A stretch of 26,127 bases of DNA from JAYVJM01 sp043769275 (GCA_043769275.1 JAYVJM010000015.1:1-26127); one strand, 5' to 3'; positions 8,335-17,151 are shown, counted from the first letter of the stretch. Numbers and translations are program-made. The notes: a model not told the origin generated them from the letters alone.

Positions 8335-8925
8335 CTACTCCAAAACCCGATACGTGGACTGCAAAATCACCACGGCATCGGTTGTTCCACCCACCGCGCG
8401 GGCGGTAATGCGGTAATCGCGCACCCATTTCACGGCGGGGTCGATGGAGCCAGGATCCGCATTGCGGCTACCCGGAATTTTGCTGTACTCATTGGGCATT
8501 TTTTCAATCACATATTTCGGGCTTTCTGCCACGCCCATGTTGGTGGCTAATGTGGTGTCTGTTATTACGCCCGGCTCTGTGCTTTTCCAGCGATCGGAAT
8601 TTTGCCAATAGGCGGTTTCACTAATCTCTGTGCCGTCTGTTTTTTTGCGTATCAACCCATTGGTGCTGGCGATGGCTTGCACGGTGCTAGGCGCTATTGC
8701 CGGCGGCTTTAGCTTGCTCTCTGCTGTGCGCAACGCGGCTTCTGCGGCCTGCACTGCCAGTGCGTGGTCGCGGGCGCTGCCGGCCATACGTTCTTGCTGA
8801 AGGGTGTTTTGCATGCCAGCCACGCCCACTAAGGTAAGCAACAGCAACATAATTAAAGCAACAAACAGGGTTGCGCCGCGCTGGTGGTGGTGGCGCAAAA
8901 CGCGCACGGTTTTTTGGGTGGACAT
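8335..8925 (-). CDS. pilX: Type IV minor pilin PilX
   Basis: This minor pilin joins FimU, PilV, PilW and PilY1 in the priming/tip complex of the type IV pilus. The 196-residue protein has a short basic leader ending HHHQRG, a prepilin peptidase site, and the hydrophobic helix ATLFVALIMLLLLTLVGVAGMQ. The following NTLQQERMAGSARDHALAVQAAEAALR is the conserved PilX N-terminal pattern. Position +5 of the mature pilin is valine rather than glutamate, unlike its neighbours and reminiscent of the type II secretion pseudopilin GspK. ATG at 8925 is preferred to the GTG just before it, because GGAG lies six bases upstream. The ribosome binding site overlaps the pilW stop codon, so the two are translationally linked. 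Confidence 0.9.
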   Translation of the reverse strand: MSTQKTVRVLRHHHQRGATLFVALIMLLLLTLVGVAGMQNTLQQERMAGSARDHALAVQAAEAALRTAESKLKPPAIAPSTVQAIASTNGLIRKKTDGTEISETAYWQNSDRWKSTEPGVITDTTLATNMGVAESPKYVIEKMPNEYSKIPGSRNADPGSIDPAVKWVRDYRITARAVGGTTDAVVILQSTYRVLE

Positions 8926-8935
8926 CACGTTCTCC

Positions 8936-10138
8936 TCAGCCCGGGTTCACACGGGTGCGTATGCCAATTTTGGCGCTAAACACTTGCCGCAAGCGTAAGT
9001 CGGGGGCGTAGTTTTTCTCAGGAGGAACGCCGCCAGTATATTTTTCATCGTTAAAGGTTAGCTCCTGCGGCTCCGACAGCACAGAGTCGCCCCCGCTCAT
9101 CAGCAGTGAATAAGACACGGCGCGCACGAGGCGGCTTGGGTCTCGAGTGTTATTGTTGACGGTGGCACCCGTATCCCAACCGTTCCAGTCGGCGGCGGTT
9201 ATTTGGCCGGCATCCAAGTAATCATTGATTTTGCTGCTGCCGTTGGTATCCAAGCCAAAACTTAACTGTAAATTGTCAACGCCTTGCAGTAATGCGTCGC
9301 TGGCACCCCCTACGCCGTTGGTATTCAGGCTGTAGCGATACAGCTCATTGCGGCCGCTTACACCTTGGGCAATGTAATAAATCACGGTGTCGATTCTTCT
9401 AACACTGGCTCCTTTTTCAATTGCCGCGCCGAGGTCGCAGCGGTTGGCTCCAGCCGCTGTGTCTTTCGGTATGGATACGCTACTGCCGATAGCAGGGGCT
9501 GTGAGGGCGGTTATGGTGTCAACTCGCATAATGCGCGCGCTGGCGCAATCGCTCACGGCAATGAATTCGCCGCTTTTCAGCGTGTCGACTGGGGCAATGC
9601 CGAGCGCGGTATCGGTTGCGGTTGTCGCTGCCGTCAGCGCGCCGATGTCTTCTACGGGGTGCGTGACTAAAATGTCGGTGCCAACGATCGGTTTCGGGTT
9701 GAGAAAATTGAGAGTACCGCTAATGTCGGCATCGTTGACGTTGTTGTAACCGTACACGGCGTAATTGAAGTTGTAGAGAACATTGGCGATGCCAGCACTG
9801 TTGAGTACATTCACGCGATTAATGCCAGTGCAGGCAGCACTCAAGTCATCGGCTTCGCCATTGGTAATAAAGCCATCGCCCGAGCCGCAGCCGTAATCGC
9901 CGGAGTTGCGCACATCCACGCCAATAAACTCCTGCGCCATGCGGCCATTTTCCTGTATGCGCGAGGTGGACTGCTGCAAGCTATAGGCTTGTTTACCGCT
10001 GAGAAAAGCCTGAACGGCTCCCCAGCTAAGGAACAGGCCAAGCGAAATGGCGATTAGCAATTCAATCAGCGAAATACCGCGCTGAAATTTCTGATTCCGT
10101 CTTTTGTGAAATATCGTTTTTGGCTGCACGTTATTCAT
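8936..10138 (-). CDS. pilW: Type IV minor pilin PilW
   Basis: Minor pilin of the pilus initiation/tip complex, processed by the prepilin peptidase PilD and inserted in the inner membrane before assembly. The 400-residue protein has a basic leader ending KFQRG, then ISLIELLIAISLGLFLSWGA with glutamate at +5, the standard N-methylation and cleavage signature. The segment GKQAYSLQQSTSRIQENGR after the helix is characteristic of PilW. The large C-terminal half is the globular domain, with a few cysteines (YGCGSG, AACTG, RCDLG) that could form disulfides. The ATG at 10138 has GGAG somewhat far upstream. The gene follows pilV by 30 bases and its end is coupled to pilX. Confidence 0.9.
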   Translation of the reverse strand: MNNVQPKTIFHKRRNQKFQRGISLIELLIAISLGLFLSWGAVQAFLSGKQAYSLQQSTSRIQENGRMAQEFIGVDVRNSGDYGCGSGDGFITNGEADDLSAACTGINRVNVLNSAGIANVLYNFNYAVYGYNNVNDADISGTLNFLNPKPIVGTDILVTHPVEDIGALTAATTATDTALGIAPVDTLKSGEFIAVSDCASARIMRVDTITALTAPAIGSSVSIPKDTAAGANRCDLGAAIEKGASVRRIDTVIYYIAQGVSGRNELYRYSLNTNGVGGASDALLQGVDNLQLSFGLDTNGSSKINDYLDAGQITAADWNGWDTGATVNNNTRDPSRLVRAVSYSLLMSGGDSVLSEPQELTFNDEKYTGGVPPEKNYAPDLRLRQVFSAKIGIRTRVNPG

Positions 10139-10168
10139 TGTTTTGCAGTCTCCACTAGCACGAGGGCA

Positions 10169-10585
10169 TTACAGTCTGGATGTCACTGTGATGGTTTGTG
10201 TTTTATCGTCCGCAGAAGAAAAGCGGTTAGGCCATGTGATGGTGACCTTACACAGGCTGGTGTCGGTGGCATTACAGCTTTGGGTGCCGGTGGCATCATC
10301 GGCTAAGGTTTTTTTGAGGGTGCTCTCCCACGCTGTTTTGTCGGCGGCGCTTGGCTCTTTGCCGCCGTTGAGGCGCATGCTGTCTAACATGCTGTAGGCG
10401 GCGATGGTGGCTTGCGAGTGCTGGTAAGCGCCTTGGTTATAGGCGACCGCTTTCGTCTGCAAAACCGCCAATCCCGTTAAGCCAATCGACAACACAAAAA
10501 AGGTGATCAGCACCTCCAGCATGGCAACACCGCGCTGCTGCTTTAGCGCTCGCAAGGGGGCGCATAGATGTTCTTTTTGTTTCAT
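10169..10585 (-). CDS. pilV: Type IV minor pilin PilV
   Basis: A small minor pilin of 138 residues from the type IV pilus priming complex. The leader ends KQQRG and is followed by VAMLEVLITFFVLSIGLTGLA, with glutamate at +5 and the F-VLSIGL-GLA pattern typical of PilV. The next segment, QTKAVAYNQGAYQHSQATIA, and SMLDSMRLN match the family. Two cysteines near the C-terminus (SQSCNATD and LCKVTI) may form the disulfide common in such pilins. It lies between fimT/fimU and pilW in the operon. No strong ribosome binding site precedes the ATG. Confidence 0.9.
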   Translation of the reverse strand: MKQKEHLCAPLRALKQQRGVAMLEVLITFFVLSIGLTGLAVLQTKAVAYNQGAYQHSQATIAAYSMLDSMRLNGGKEPSAADKTAWESTLKKTLADDATGTQSCNATDTSLCKVTITWPNRFSSADDKTQTITVTSRL

Positions 10586-10633
10586 AAAGTTAAGCCATTT
10601 AATTGTTGTTGGGAGGCCTGCTGACGTGCTTTT

Positions 10634-11137
10634 TTACTTATCGCTCACGCTCACCTGCCCCGATTTATTTACACGCAGCTCTTTGTATTTGCCTTTAGTC
10701 CAGCCAACCGGTTTAACCTCAAACTTTGCGCTGGCGACGGTTAATTGGCTACGTGCGCTAAAGCTCAGAGAAGATAAAGCTAGGGTGCTTTTTTCTACCA
10801 CCGTTAACCCCGGGGTGGCACCGCTGGTTTTTATGAGTGTGCCGCCGGCATCTTTAATGTCCCAGCCAGATGCCCAGTTACTGCCAATAGAGGACATTGT
10901 TACTTGTGCGCCGCGCCGTATCGCTTCCGCACGCGTGAGGCTTATGCCGGTTGCCAGCGAATTTACGGCAGTCAGCATGCGGTTGTTGTCTATGGATTTT
11001 CTGAAGGATGGTGCGGCTAACGCCATGAGGATGGCCATAATCGCCACGACGACCATGAGCTCAAGAAGAGTAAGCCCTTGCTGGCATTTCTGTTTAGGTG
11101 ACTTGCGCACAGATGGCTCCGTCCTGTCTTTTTTCAT
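10634..11137 (-). CDS. fimT: Type IV minor pilin, GspH/FimT family (FimT/FimU)
   Basis: First pilin gene of the minor pilin cluster, 167 residues. A long basic leader (MKKDRTEPSVRKSPKQKCQQG) is followed by LTLLELMVVVAIMAILMALA, with glycine at -1 and glutamate at +5. The downstream text APSFRKSIDNNRMLTAVNSLATGISLTRAEAIRRG is the GspH/FimT hallmark. FimU is the tip pilin of the P. aeruginosa complex and FimT proteins bind DNA during natural transformation; the sequence alone does not separate the two. It lies 117 bases after ispH in the same direction, the usual position of fimU in Pseudomonas-type clusters. No clear ribosome binding site precedes the ATG. Confidence 0.88.
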   Translation of the reverse strand: MKKDRTEPSVRKSPKQKCQQGLTLLELMVVVAIMAILMALAAPSFRKSIDNNRMLTAVNSLATGISLTRAEAIRRGAQVTMSSIGSNWASGWDIKDAGGTLIKTSGATPGLTVVEKSTLALSSLSFSARSQLTVASAKFEVKPVGWTKGKYKELRVNKSGQVSVSDK

Positions 11138-11254
11138 TATGGGGTGACGCTACCACGGGTACTCGTACGCCGCTAACGGCGATAGATAAGCGGCGAAAGA
11201 TACACGCCCAGCGGCCAGTAAGGCTTGGATCGGTTGCGGCTGCCCCCCCTAACT

Positions 11255-12187
11255 TTAGCGTAGCTCTTTTGGCATGGAAAAGTGGATGGTTTCCAGCCTG
11301 CCTGCCAGCTCTTGCGGGGCTTCTGCACCCAGTGCCTGCAAGCGTTTTACCACATCTTTAACAAGGTTTTCTGGCGCAGAGGCTCCAGCGGTTATGCCAA
11401 TGCTGCGTTTGTTTTGCAGCCACTCTGGATTTATATCGGCTGCGGAATCAATCAAAAAGCTGCTGGCACCTATGCGTTCTGCCAACTCGCGTAGGCGGTT
11501 GGAGTTAGAGCTATTGGGCGAGCCAACCACCAGCACTAAATCGCACTCTAACGCCAGTTGTTTCACCGCATCTTGCCTATTTTGCGTGGCGTAACAAATG
11601 TCGTCGCTGCGCGGACCGACGATGGCAGGAAAACGTGCGCGCAGCGCGTCTATCACTTTGCGCGTGTCGTCCATTGATAGCGTGGTTTGCGTCACAAAAG
11701 CCAGCTTCTGTGGATTGCGCACCTGCAACTTTTCCACACACTGTTCGTTTTCCACGAGAAAAATAGCGCCGCCGTGGCTGCCGTCATATTGCCCCATCGT
11801 GCCTTCCACTTCTGGGTGGCCGGCATGGCCGATCAACACGCAATCAATGCCGTCGCGCCCATAGCGCAGCACTTCCATATGAACTTTTGTCACTAGCGGG
11901 CAGGTAGCATCAAACACTTTTAAACCACGATTTTTCGCTTCCTGTTGTACAGCACGCGATACGCCGTGCGCACTAAAAATCACAATGCAGTCATTCGGCA
12001 CTGCTGATAATTCCTCAACAAACCTCGCGCCGCGATTGCGCAAGCTGTCCACCACGTAACGGTTATGTACCACTTCATGGCGCACATAAATGGGTGCGCC
12101 GAACACGTCCAGCGCACGACTAACGATTTCGATGGCGCGATCCACACCGGCGCAAAAGCCCCGTGGATTGGCCAATTTAATGTGCAT
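11255..12187 (-). CDS. ispH: 4-hydroxy-3-methylbut-2-enyl diphosphate reductase IspH (LytB)
   Basis: IspH performs the last step of the MEP isoprenoid pathway, reducing HMBPP to isopentenyl and dimethylallyl diphosphate with an iron-sulfur cluster. The 310-residue protein keeps the three cluster cysteines at Cys12 (PRGFCAGVDRA), Cys96 (FDATCPLV) and Cys198 (DDICYATQNRQ). It also keeps His41, His74, His124 and the catalytic Glu126 (HPEVEGTMGQY), at the same numbers as in E. coli. The length is normal. The ATG at 12187 begins two bases after the fkpB stop codon, with GAGG upstream inside the end of fkpB, so translation is probably coupled. It is the last housekeeping gene before the pilin cluster. 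Confidence 0.97.
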   Translation of the reverse strand: MHIKLANPRGFCAGVDRAIEIVSRALDVFGAPIYVRHEVVHNRYVVDSLRNRGARFVEELSAVPNDCIVIFSAHGVSRAVQQEAKNRGLKVFDATCPLVTKVHMEVLRYGRDGIDCVLIGHAGHPEVEGTMGQYDGSHGGAIFLVENEQCVEKLQVRNPQKLAFVTQTTLSMDDTRKVIDALRARFPAIVGPRSDDICYATQNRQDAVKQLALECDLVLVVGSPNSSNSNRLRELAERIGASSFLIDSAADINPEWLQNKRSIGITAGASAPENLVKDVVKRLQALGAEAPQELAGRLETIHFSMPKELR

Positions 12188-12189
12188 GG

Positions 12190-12651
12190 TTATGCCTCAC
12201 TTACAGAAACGATGGCCACATCAAACACAATGTCATGGCCTGCCAGCGGGTGATTAAAGTCGATCTCCACTATGTCGCCCATCAGCCGATGAATCACCGC
12301 CGGCAATTCGCCGCCTTCTTTGGCGGCAAATGACACCACTAAACCTGGCTCAATCGGCATATCGACAGCAAAACGAGCGCGTGGGATGCGCTTTAAATTG
12401 GCGTCTTGGCGCAAGCCAAAAGCCTCTGCTGCTGAGATTAAAAATTGCCTTTTGTCGCCCGCGCGCAAGCCCAATAAAGCGGCCTCAAAACGTGGCAACA
12501 AGCTGCCGTCACCAAAGGAAAACTGCGCAGGGGCTTTATCAAAATTGGAATCAATCACCTCGCCGCCCAGCAGAGACAAGGAAAAAAACAAGGTGATTTT
12601 TGTTTGTGTAGAAACCGCAGTTTGTGCGGCTGTCACTGTCGCGCTGTTCAT
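12190..12651 (-). CDS. fkpB: FKBP-type peptidyl-prolyl cis-trans isomerase FkpB (SlpA)
   Basis: A small FKBP-fold proline isomerase and chaperone of the SlpA type, 153 residues. Recognisable parts are LFFSLSLLGGEVIDSN, then FSFGDGSLLPRFEAALLGLRAGDKR (the FKBP beta strands), the inserted chaperone flap with EAFGLRQ, and DFNHPLAGHDIVFDVAI near the end. These match SlpA-like FKBPs, including the conserved NHPLAG. In related bacteria the gene is fixed between lspA and ispH, as here. Its ATG overlaps the lspA stop codon (ATGA), showing translational coupling. There is no signal peptide, so it should be cytoplasmic. Confidence 0.93.
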   Translation of the reverse strand: MNSATVTAAQTAVSTQTKITLFFSLSLLGGEVIDSNFDKAPAQFSFGDGSLLPRFEAALLGLRAGDKRQFLISAAEAFGLRQDANLKRIPRARFAVDMPIEPGLVVSFAAKEGGELPAVIHRLMGDIVEIDFNHPLAGHDIVFDVAIVSVSEA

Positions 12652-13190
12652 GGCTTTTGCTCGTTAGCTTTGTTGGCTCGGCTTTCTAGCCACGCATCAA
12701 AAAACAATAAAATCACGCCGCCAGTGATGGCGGAATCGGCTACGTTAAACGCAGGCCAATGATAATTTCCATAATAGACATCAATGAAATCCACCACGTA
12801 ACCCAACACCAAACGGTCATACAGATTGCCCCACGCGCCGCCAATTAACAGCGCCAAACCCAACGCAAGCCAGCCTTTTCTTGACGGCGAAAATGACGAT
12901 GAGGACGCAGGCAAACGCAACAGCCACACCGTCAACACCACGCTCACCCCCAAGGCAATGGCGGCAAAAAACCAGCGTTGCCAACCGCCCATCTGTGCGA
13001 GAAAGCTGAAGGCGGCACCGTTATTGTGCGCCAGCATAAGGTTAAAGCCCGAGCAAATCGGCAGCACTTCTTGGTAGAAAAAATGGGCGGTAACAAGGTT
13101 TTTTGTCCATTGATCCAGCACAAACACGGCTATAGAAATGAGCAGCCACAAGGCATTTTTTTTCATTAACATGCAACAAATACTCTTCAT
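12648..13190 (-). CDS. lspA: Lipoprotein signal peptidase LspA (signal peptidase II)
   Basis: LspA cuts the signal peptide from lipid-modified prolipoproteins in the inner membrane. Four membrane segments are visible. The two catalytic aspartates lie in VVDFIDVYYG and FNVADSAITGG, and NNGAAFSFLA and GGAWGNLYDR are family motifs. From the ATG at 13190 the protein has 180 residues, slightly longer than the usual 160-170. This start has GAGG six bases upstream, supplied by a palindromic repeat. ATGs at 13172 and 13166 (MKKNALWLL) are alternatives closer to the conserved start. The frame is open to 13244, but that extension only translates the repeat. It sits between ileS and fkpB as in many gammaproteobacteria. 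Confidence 0.95.
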   Translation of the reverse strand: MKSICCMLMKKNALWLLISIAVFVLDQWTKNLVTAHFFYQEVLPICSGFNLMLAHNNGAAFSFLAQMGGWQRWFFAAIALGVSVVLTVWLLRLPASSSSFSPSRKGWLALGLALLIGGAWGNLYDRLVLGYVVDFIDVYYGNYHWPAFNVADSAITGGVILLFFDAWLESRANKANEQKP

Positions 13191-13194
13191 TAAA

Positions 13195-13219
13195 CCCCTC
13201 TCCCCTTGCGGGAGAGGGG
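13195..13219. repeat. Palindromic repeat at the lspA start
   Basis: CCCCTCTCCC and GGGAGAGGGG form a perfect inverted repeat around a five-base loop, followed by TTGGGGAGAGGGG to about 13232. This is a widespread bacterial intergenic repeat that reads as SPTPLPQGERG when translated on the lspA strand. It fills most of the 71-base gap between ileS and lspA and supplies the purine-rich ribosome binding site used by the start at 13190. Confidence 0.8.
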
Positions 13220-13261
13220 TTGGGGAGAGGGGCTTTATGGTCAAGACGGCATAACATCAAT

Positions 13262-16180
13262 TCATGCAAACGAACGGCTTTCGCCCTCATCACCGCAAAC
13301 ATTTTCCACGCAGCGGCTGCACAGTTGCGGATGGTTTTTGTGTTCACCAACGCTGTCCGAATAATGCCAGCAGCGCACGCATTTGGGGTGTGGGGATGGT
13401 TGCACCGCCACGCGCAAGCCGTCTATGTCTGTCGCCACGCCTGCTGCATCTGGAGGAGGAAAAAAGGCTTCTTCGTTTGATACAGAAACCAGGGTTGTCT
13501 TTGACGTAATTAAAATAAAACGCAGTTCGTCTGAAAGATAACGCAGTTTATTGTATAAGCCTTCGTAGCAATACAACGTCACTTCAGCTTGCAGCGAGGA
13601 GCCCACGCGCCCCGCTGGGCGTTCGCTTTCTATGGCTTTGTTGACTGCATTTTTGATTTCCATAAGCAGCTCTACATCGCCCAAGGAAAACACGGTGGAT
13701 GCACCAGTAAAGCTAGGAAAAACATACCATTCGGCCACAAACACTGTTTTGCCACGCTCGCTTTTATCTGGCAGAGTTTGCGGCAATGCTTGCCACATTT
13801 CTTCGGCCGTGAAACTTAAAATCGGTACCAGCCAGCGCGTCATGGCCTCGGCTATGTAATAGAGTGCGGTTTGCGCCGAGCGGCGACCAAGGCTGTTTTC
13901 CTTCATGGTGTACTGGCGGTCTTTGATGATGTCCAAGTAAAAACCACCCAAATCTCGCACGCAGAAGTTATGTAACTTTTGGTAAATCAAATGGAAACTA
14001 TAACTTTCATAAGCCTGAACAATCTCTTTTTGAACTTCAGCGGTGCGTTTTATGATCCATTGATCCAAACCCAGCAGACATTCAAACGGGTCTGTGGTTG
14101 CCGTGTTGCTAAATCTGCTCAGTTTCACAAGGGGTTTCGTCGGATCAAATCCATTCAAATTCGCCAGCAAAAAGCGCAGGGTATTGCGTATACGTCGATA
14201 AGAGTCAGCCGTGCGTTTTAGGATTTCATCCGACACGGTCATTTCAGCGGAAAAATCCGTCGCCGCCACCCACAAACGCAACACGTCTGCGCCCAGTTCA
14301 TTCACCACTTTTTGCGGCGACACCACGTTGCCAAGCGATTTCGACATTTTGTGGCCGTTCGCATCCACAGCAAAACCGTGCGTGAGCACAGCCTTATAAG
14401 GCGCGCTGCCGTTCATGGCGATGGCGGTTTTTAAAGAGGATTGAAACCAGCCGCGATGTTGGTCAGAGCCTTCCAGATACAAGTCGGCCGGATACTGCAA
14501 TTCCTCGCGCCGCTCCAGCACAGCCGCATGGCTTACGCCGGAATCAAGCCATACGTCCAGCGTATCGGTGACTTTTTGATAGTGCGCAGCATCGTCGCCC
14601 AAGAGCTCGGCGGCATCCAAGTCAAACCACGCATCCATCCCCTTCTCTTCAACCAGTAGCGCGACCTGTTCGATTAGCTCGGCCGTGCGCGGGTGCAGCT
14701 CATTTGTGTCTTTGTGAATAAACAGCGCAATCGGCGCGCCCCATGTGCGCTGGCGTGACACGCACCAGTCAGGGCTTTGCGCCAACATACCGTCAATACG
14801 CGCTTGCCCCCATGCCGGAAACCACTGCACTTTTTGTGTGGCGTTTAGTGCCTGTTGTAACAGGCTGCCCGCTTCTTCCGCTGCGCCTATGCGAATAAAC
14901 CACTGCGGCGTGGCACGGAAAATGAGCGGCGTTTTGCTGCGCCAGCAGTGCGGGAAACTGTGCGTGAATTCCTGCGCCAAAATGAGCGCACCTTGTTGGC
15001 TCAGTAAATTCACTACTTTTTGGTCGACTTTGTAAACGTGATCGCCTGCAAAAATGTCCACTTGTGCGCGATAAACACCGTGGTCATCCACCAAGTTGAG
15101 CGTGCCAATGCCGTATTTTTGGCCGACGACAAAGTCATCCATGCCGTGATCGGGCGCGGTGTGTACGGCACCGGTACCGGCATCAACCGTCACGTGCCCC
15201 GCCACCAAAACCGGCACGGCGCGCGGGTAAAAAGGATGCTGCAATAATTTGTGTTCCAGTTGCGCACCCGTGCTGCGCCCTACAATCGTGAATTCCGATA
15301 CGCCGTAGCGTTGCAGTGTGTTTTCAAGCAGCTTTTCGGCAATCACCAAGCGCTCTTGCCCTGCGCCAAGATCAAGCTGCACCAGCACGTAATCTATTTC
15401 CGCGCCCAAACTCACGGCTTGATTGGCGGGCAGCGTCCACGGCGTGGTCGTCCAAATGGCGACAGACACGCAGCCTTCGCCGGAAACGCCTGCAAAGGCT
15501 GATAAAAAATCAGCACTATCGACAGCGACAAACCGCACATCCAGCGCGGTAGACTTTTTGTCTTGATACTCGACTTCCGCCTCCGCCAGCGCCGACGCGC
15601 CCACCACGCTCCAATACACCGGCTTAAAGCCGCGCACTAAAAAGCCGTTGGCGTGGATGCGTCCTACGGCGCGAATAATGTCGGCCTCATAGGCTTTTTT
15701 CATGGTGAGGTAGGGTTTATCCCAGTCGCCAATAATGCCTAGGCGCACAAAATCTTGCTTCTGGCCATCGACCTGTTTGCTGGCGTATTCGCGGCATTTT
15801 TCACGGAAGGTTTTGTGGTCAAGCTTATCGCCTGCGCGGCCAAATTTTTTCTCGACGTTGTGCTCTATCGGCAAGCCGTGACAATCCCAGCCTGGCACGT
15901 AGGGCGCATCAAAACCGCTCAACGTTTTGGATTTCACTATGATGTCTTTGAGGATTTTATTCACCGCGTGACCGATGTGAATATCGCCATTCGCGTAGGG
16001 CGGACCATCGTGCAGAATGAATTTTTCGCAGCCTTTGCGGGCGGCACGAATCGTTTCATAGAGTTTATTTTTCTGCCAGTTCGCCAGCATCACCGGCTCG
16101 CGCTGCGCCAGATTCGCCTTCATGGCAAATTCGGTGTGCGGCAAGTTAAGCGTGTTTTTGTAATCGGTGACTTCAGTCAT
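13262..16180 (-). CDS. ileS: Isoleucyl-tRNA synthetase IleS
   Basis: This enzyme charges tRNA-Ile with isoleucine and edits misactivated valine. The 972-residue protein has the class I signatures HIGH at residues 68-71 (GDIHIGHAVNKIL) and KMSKS at 611-615 (GHKMSKSLGN). The CP1 editing domain contains WTTTPWTLPAN and the GTGAVHTAPDHGMDDF signature. The C-terminus carries a zinc finger with two paired cysteine motifs, CVRCWHY and CSRCVENVCG. Length is near the usual 940 or so, with a slight excess in the C-terminal region. The ATG at 16180 overlaps the end of ribF by eight bases (ATGACTGA), so the genes are cotranscribed and translationally coupled. Confidence 0.97.
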   Translation of the reverse strand: MTEVTDYKNTLNLPHTEFAMKANLAQREPVMLANWQKNKLYETIRAARKGCEKFILHDGPPYANGDIHIGHAVNKILKDIIVKSKTLSGFDAPYVPGWDCHGLPIEHNVEKKFGRAGDKLDHKTFREKCREYASKQVDGQKQDFVRLGIIGDWDKPYLTMKKAYEADIIRAVGRIHANGFLVRGFKPVYWSVVGASALAEAEVEYQDKKSTALDVRFVAVDSADFLSAFAGVSGEGCVSVAIWTTTPWTLPANQAVSLGAEIDYVLVQLDLGAGQERLVIAEKLLENTLQRYGVSEFTIVGRSTGAQLEHKLLQHPFYPRAVPVLVAGHVTVDAGTGAVHTAPDHGMDDFVVGQKYGIGTLNLVDDHGVYRAQVDIFAGDHVYKVDQKVVNLLSQQGALILAQEFTHSFPHCWRSKTPLIFRATPQWFIRIGAAEEAGSLLQQALNATQKVQWFPAWGQARIDGMLAQSPDWCVSRQRTWGAPIALFIHKDTNELHPRTAELIEQVALLVEEKGMDAWFDLDAAELLGDDAAHYQKVTDTLDVWLDSGVSHAAVLERREELQYPADLYLEGSDQHRGWFQSSLKTAIAMNGSAPYKAVLTHGFAVDANGHKMSKSLGNVVSPQKVVNELGADVLRLWVAATDFSAEMTVSDEILKRTADSYRRIRNTLRFLLANLNGFDPTKPLVKLSRFSNTATTDPFECLLGLDQWIIKRTAEVQKEIVQAYESYSFHLIYQKLHNFCVRDLGGFYLDIIKDRQYTMKENSLGRRSAQTALYYIAEAMTRWLVPILSFTAEEMWQALPQTLPDKSERGKTVFVAEWYVFPSFTGASTVFSLGDVELLMEIKNAVNKAIESERPAGRVGSSLQAEVTLYCYEGLYNKLRYLSDELRFILITSKTTLVSVSNEEAFFPPPDAAGVATDIDGLRVAVQPSPHPKCVRCWHYSDSVGEHKNHPQLCSRCVENVCGDEGESRSFA

Positions 16181-17123
16181 TTTGTTGTCCGGAAAAAAAG
16201 AGCCTGGCTTGTGTTATGTCGGCATGGATTTGTGTTTTAAGTGCGTCTATCGACGCAAATTTCTGTTCGTTGCGCAGCTTGTGCAGAAACACGACCTCCA
16301 TTTCTTTGCCATAAATCGAGCGGTTAAAATCCAGCAAAAATACCTCCAAAACTGGCTGTGTTTGACCACCGACCGTCGGCCTTATACCCACATTCGCCAC
16401 GCCTTGCAGCCACGTATTTTCTTCCAGTAGACGTGCCTGAACAGTAAATACGCCGTTGAGCGGGGAGCGGTAGCGACGCAGTTTGATGTTGGCCGTTGGC
16501 ACGCCCAGCGTGCGCCCGAGCTGCTGCCCATACACCACGCGCCCACGCATGCTGTAAGGATGCCCAAGCAATCTTTCTGCTTCATCAAAGTGCTGTGCTT
16601 CCAGTGCGCGGCGTATGCGCGTGCTGCTGATGCGCTGGCGGTTATCCTGCACAGTGCAGGTGTCGTATACGCTAAAACCGTGCGTTTTTCCGGCTTGTTG
16701 TAGCAGAGCGAAATCACCCACACGGTCGCAGCCGAAACGAAAATCGTCGCCGACCACCAAGCTTTTCACATCAAGGCGTTCGACCAGCACTTGCTCGATA
16801 AAATCCCGTGCCGATACACGGCGCAAACGCTGATTAAACCGCAGGCAAAATACGCGGTCGACCCCACAGGCGGAGAGCGCACGGATTTTATCGCGCAGGC
16901 ACATCAGGCGGGCAGGGGCTTTTTCGCCAGCAAAAAACTCATAGGGATGCGGCTCAAATACCATCACTACCGAGGGCAGCCCTAAAAGGCGCGATTGCGC
17001 GAGTAGCTGGTCAATAATGGCGCGGTGCCCTCGATGCACCCCGTCAAAGGAGCCGATTGTGGCCACGCAACCGCGATGATCGAAGCGCAGGTTATGTAAA
17101 CCTCGGATAAACGTGAATTTCAT
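16173..17123 (-). CDS. ribF: Bifunctional riboflavin kinase/FMN adenylyltransferase RibF
   Basis: RibF converts riboflavin to FMN and then FAD. In the 316-residue protein the N-terminal adenylyltransferase domain shows the nucleotide-binding motif IGSFDGVHRGHRAIID at about 22-37 and VVGDDFRFGCDRVGD. The C-terminal flavokinase domain starts around residue 185 and has GRTLGVPTANI and GVANVGIRPTVGG, followed by EVFLLDFNRSIYG. Length is typical. It is the first gene of the ribF-ileS-lspA-fkpB-ispH run. A possible promoter lies just upstream. In related bacteria murJ sits directly upstream of ribF on the same strand; here mutL does. Confidence 0.96.
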   Translation of the reverse strand: MKFTFIRGLHNLRFDHRGCVATIGSFDGVHRGHRAIIDQLLAQSRLLGLPSVVMVFEPHPYEFFAGEKAPARLMCLRDKIRALSACGVDRVFCLRFNQRLRRVSARDFIEQVLVERLDVKSLVVGDDFRFGCDRVGDFALLQQAGKTHGFSVYDTCTVQDNRQRISSTRIRRALEAQHFDEAERLLGHPYSMRGRVVYGQQLGRTLGVPTANIKLRRYRSPLNGVFTVQARLLEENTWLQGVANVGIRPTVGGQTQPVLEVFLLDFNRSIYGKEMEVVFLHKLRNEQKFASIDALKTQIHADITQARLFFSGQQND

Positions 17124-17151
17124 GCGACTGCCACCACAAAGTTAGCGCGCG

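Noticed and set aside
8228..8428. Upstream extension of pilY1 by 67 codons
   Set aside because: It would overlap the end of pilX and put a non-signal segment before the signal peptide. It translates an intergenic repeat and lacks a ribosome binding site.
10503..11147. A 214-codon plus-strand open frame opposite fimT and pilV
   Set aside because: It lies opposite two clear pilin genes and has no family features.
13191..13244. Upstream extension of lspA (MTIKPLSPTPLPQGERGL)
   Set aside because: The peptide is the translation of a common palindromic repeat and is not part of LspA proteins.
15755..16240. A 161-codon plus-strand open frame opposite ileS
   Set aside because: Antisense to the conserved IleS N-terminal region; composition reflects the opposite strand.
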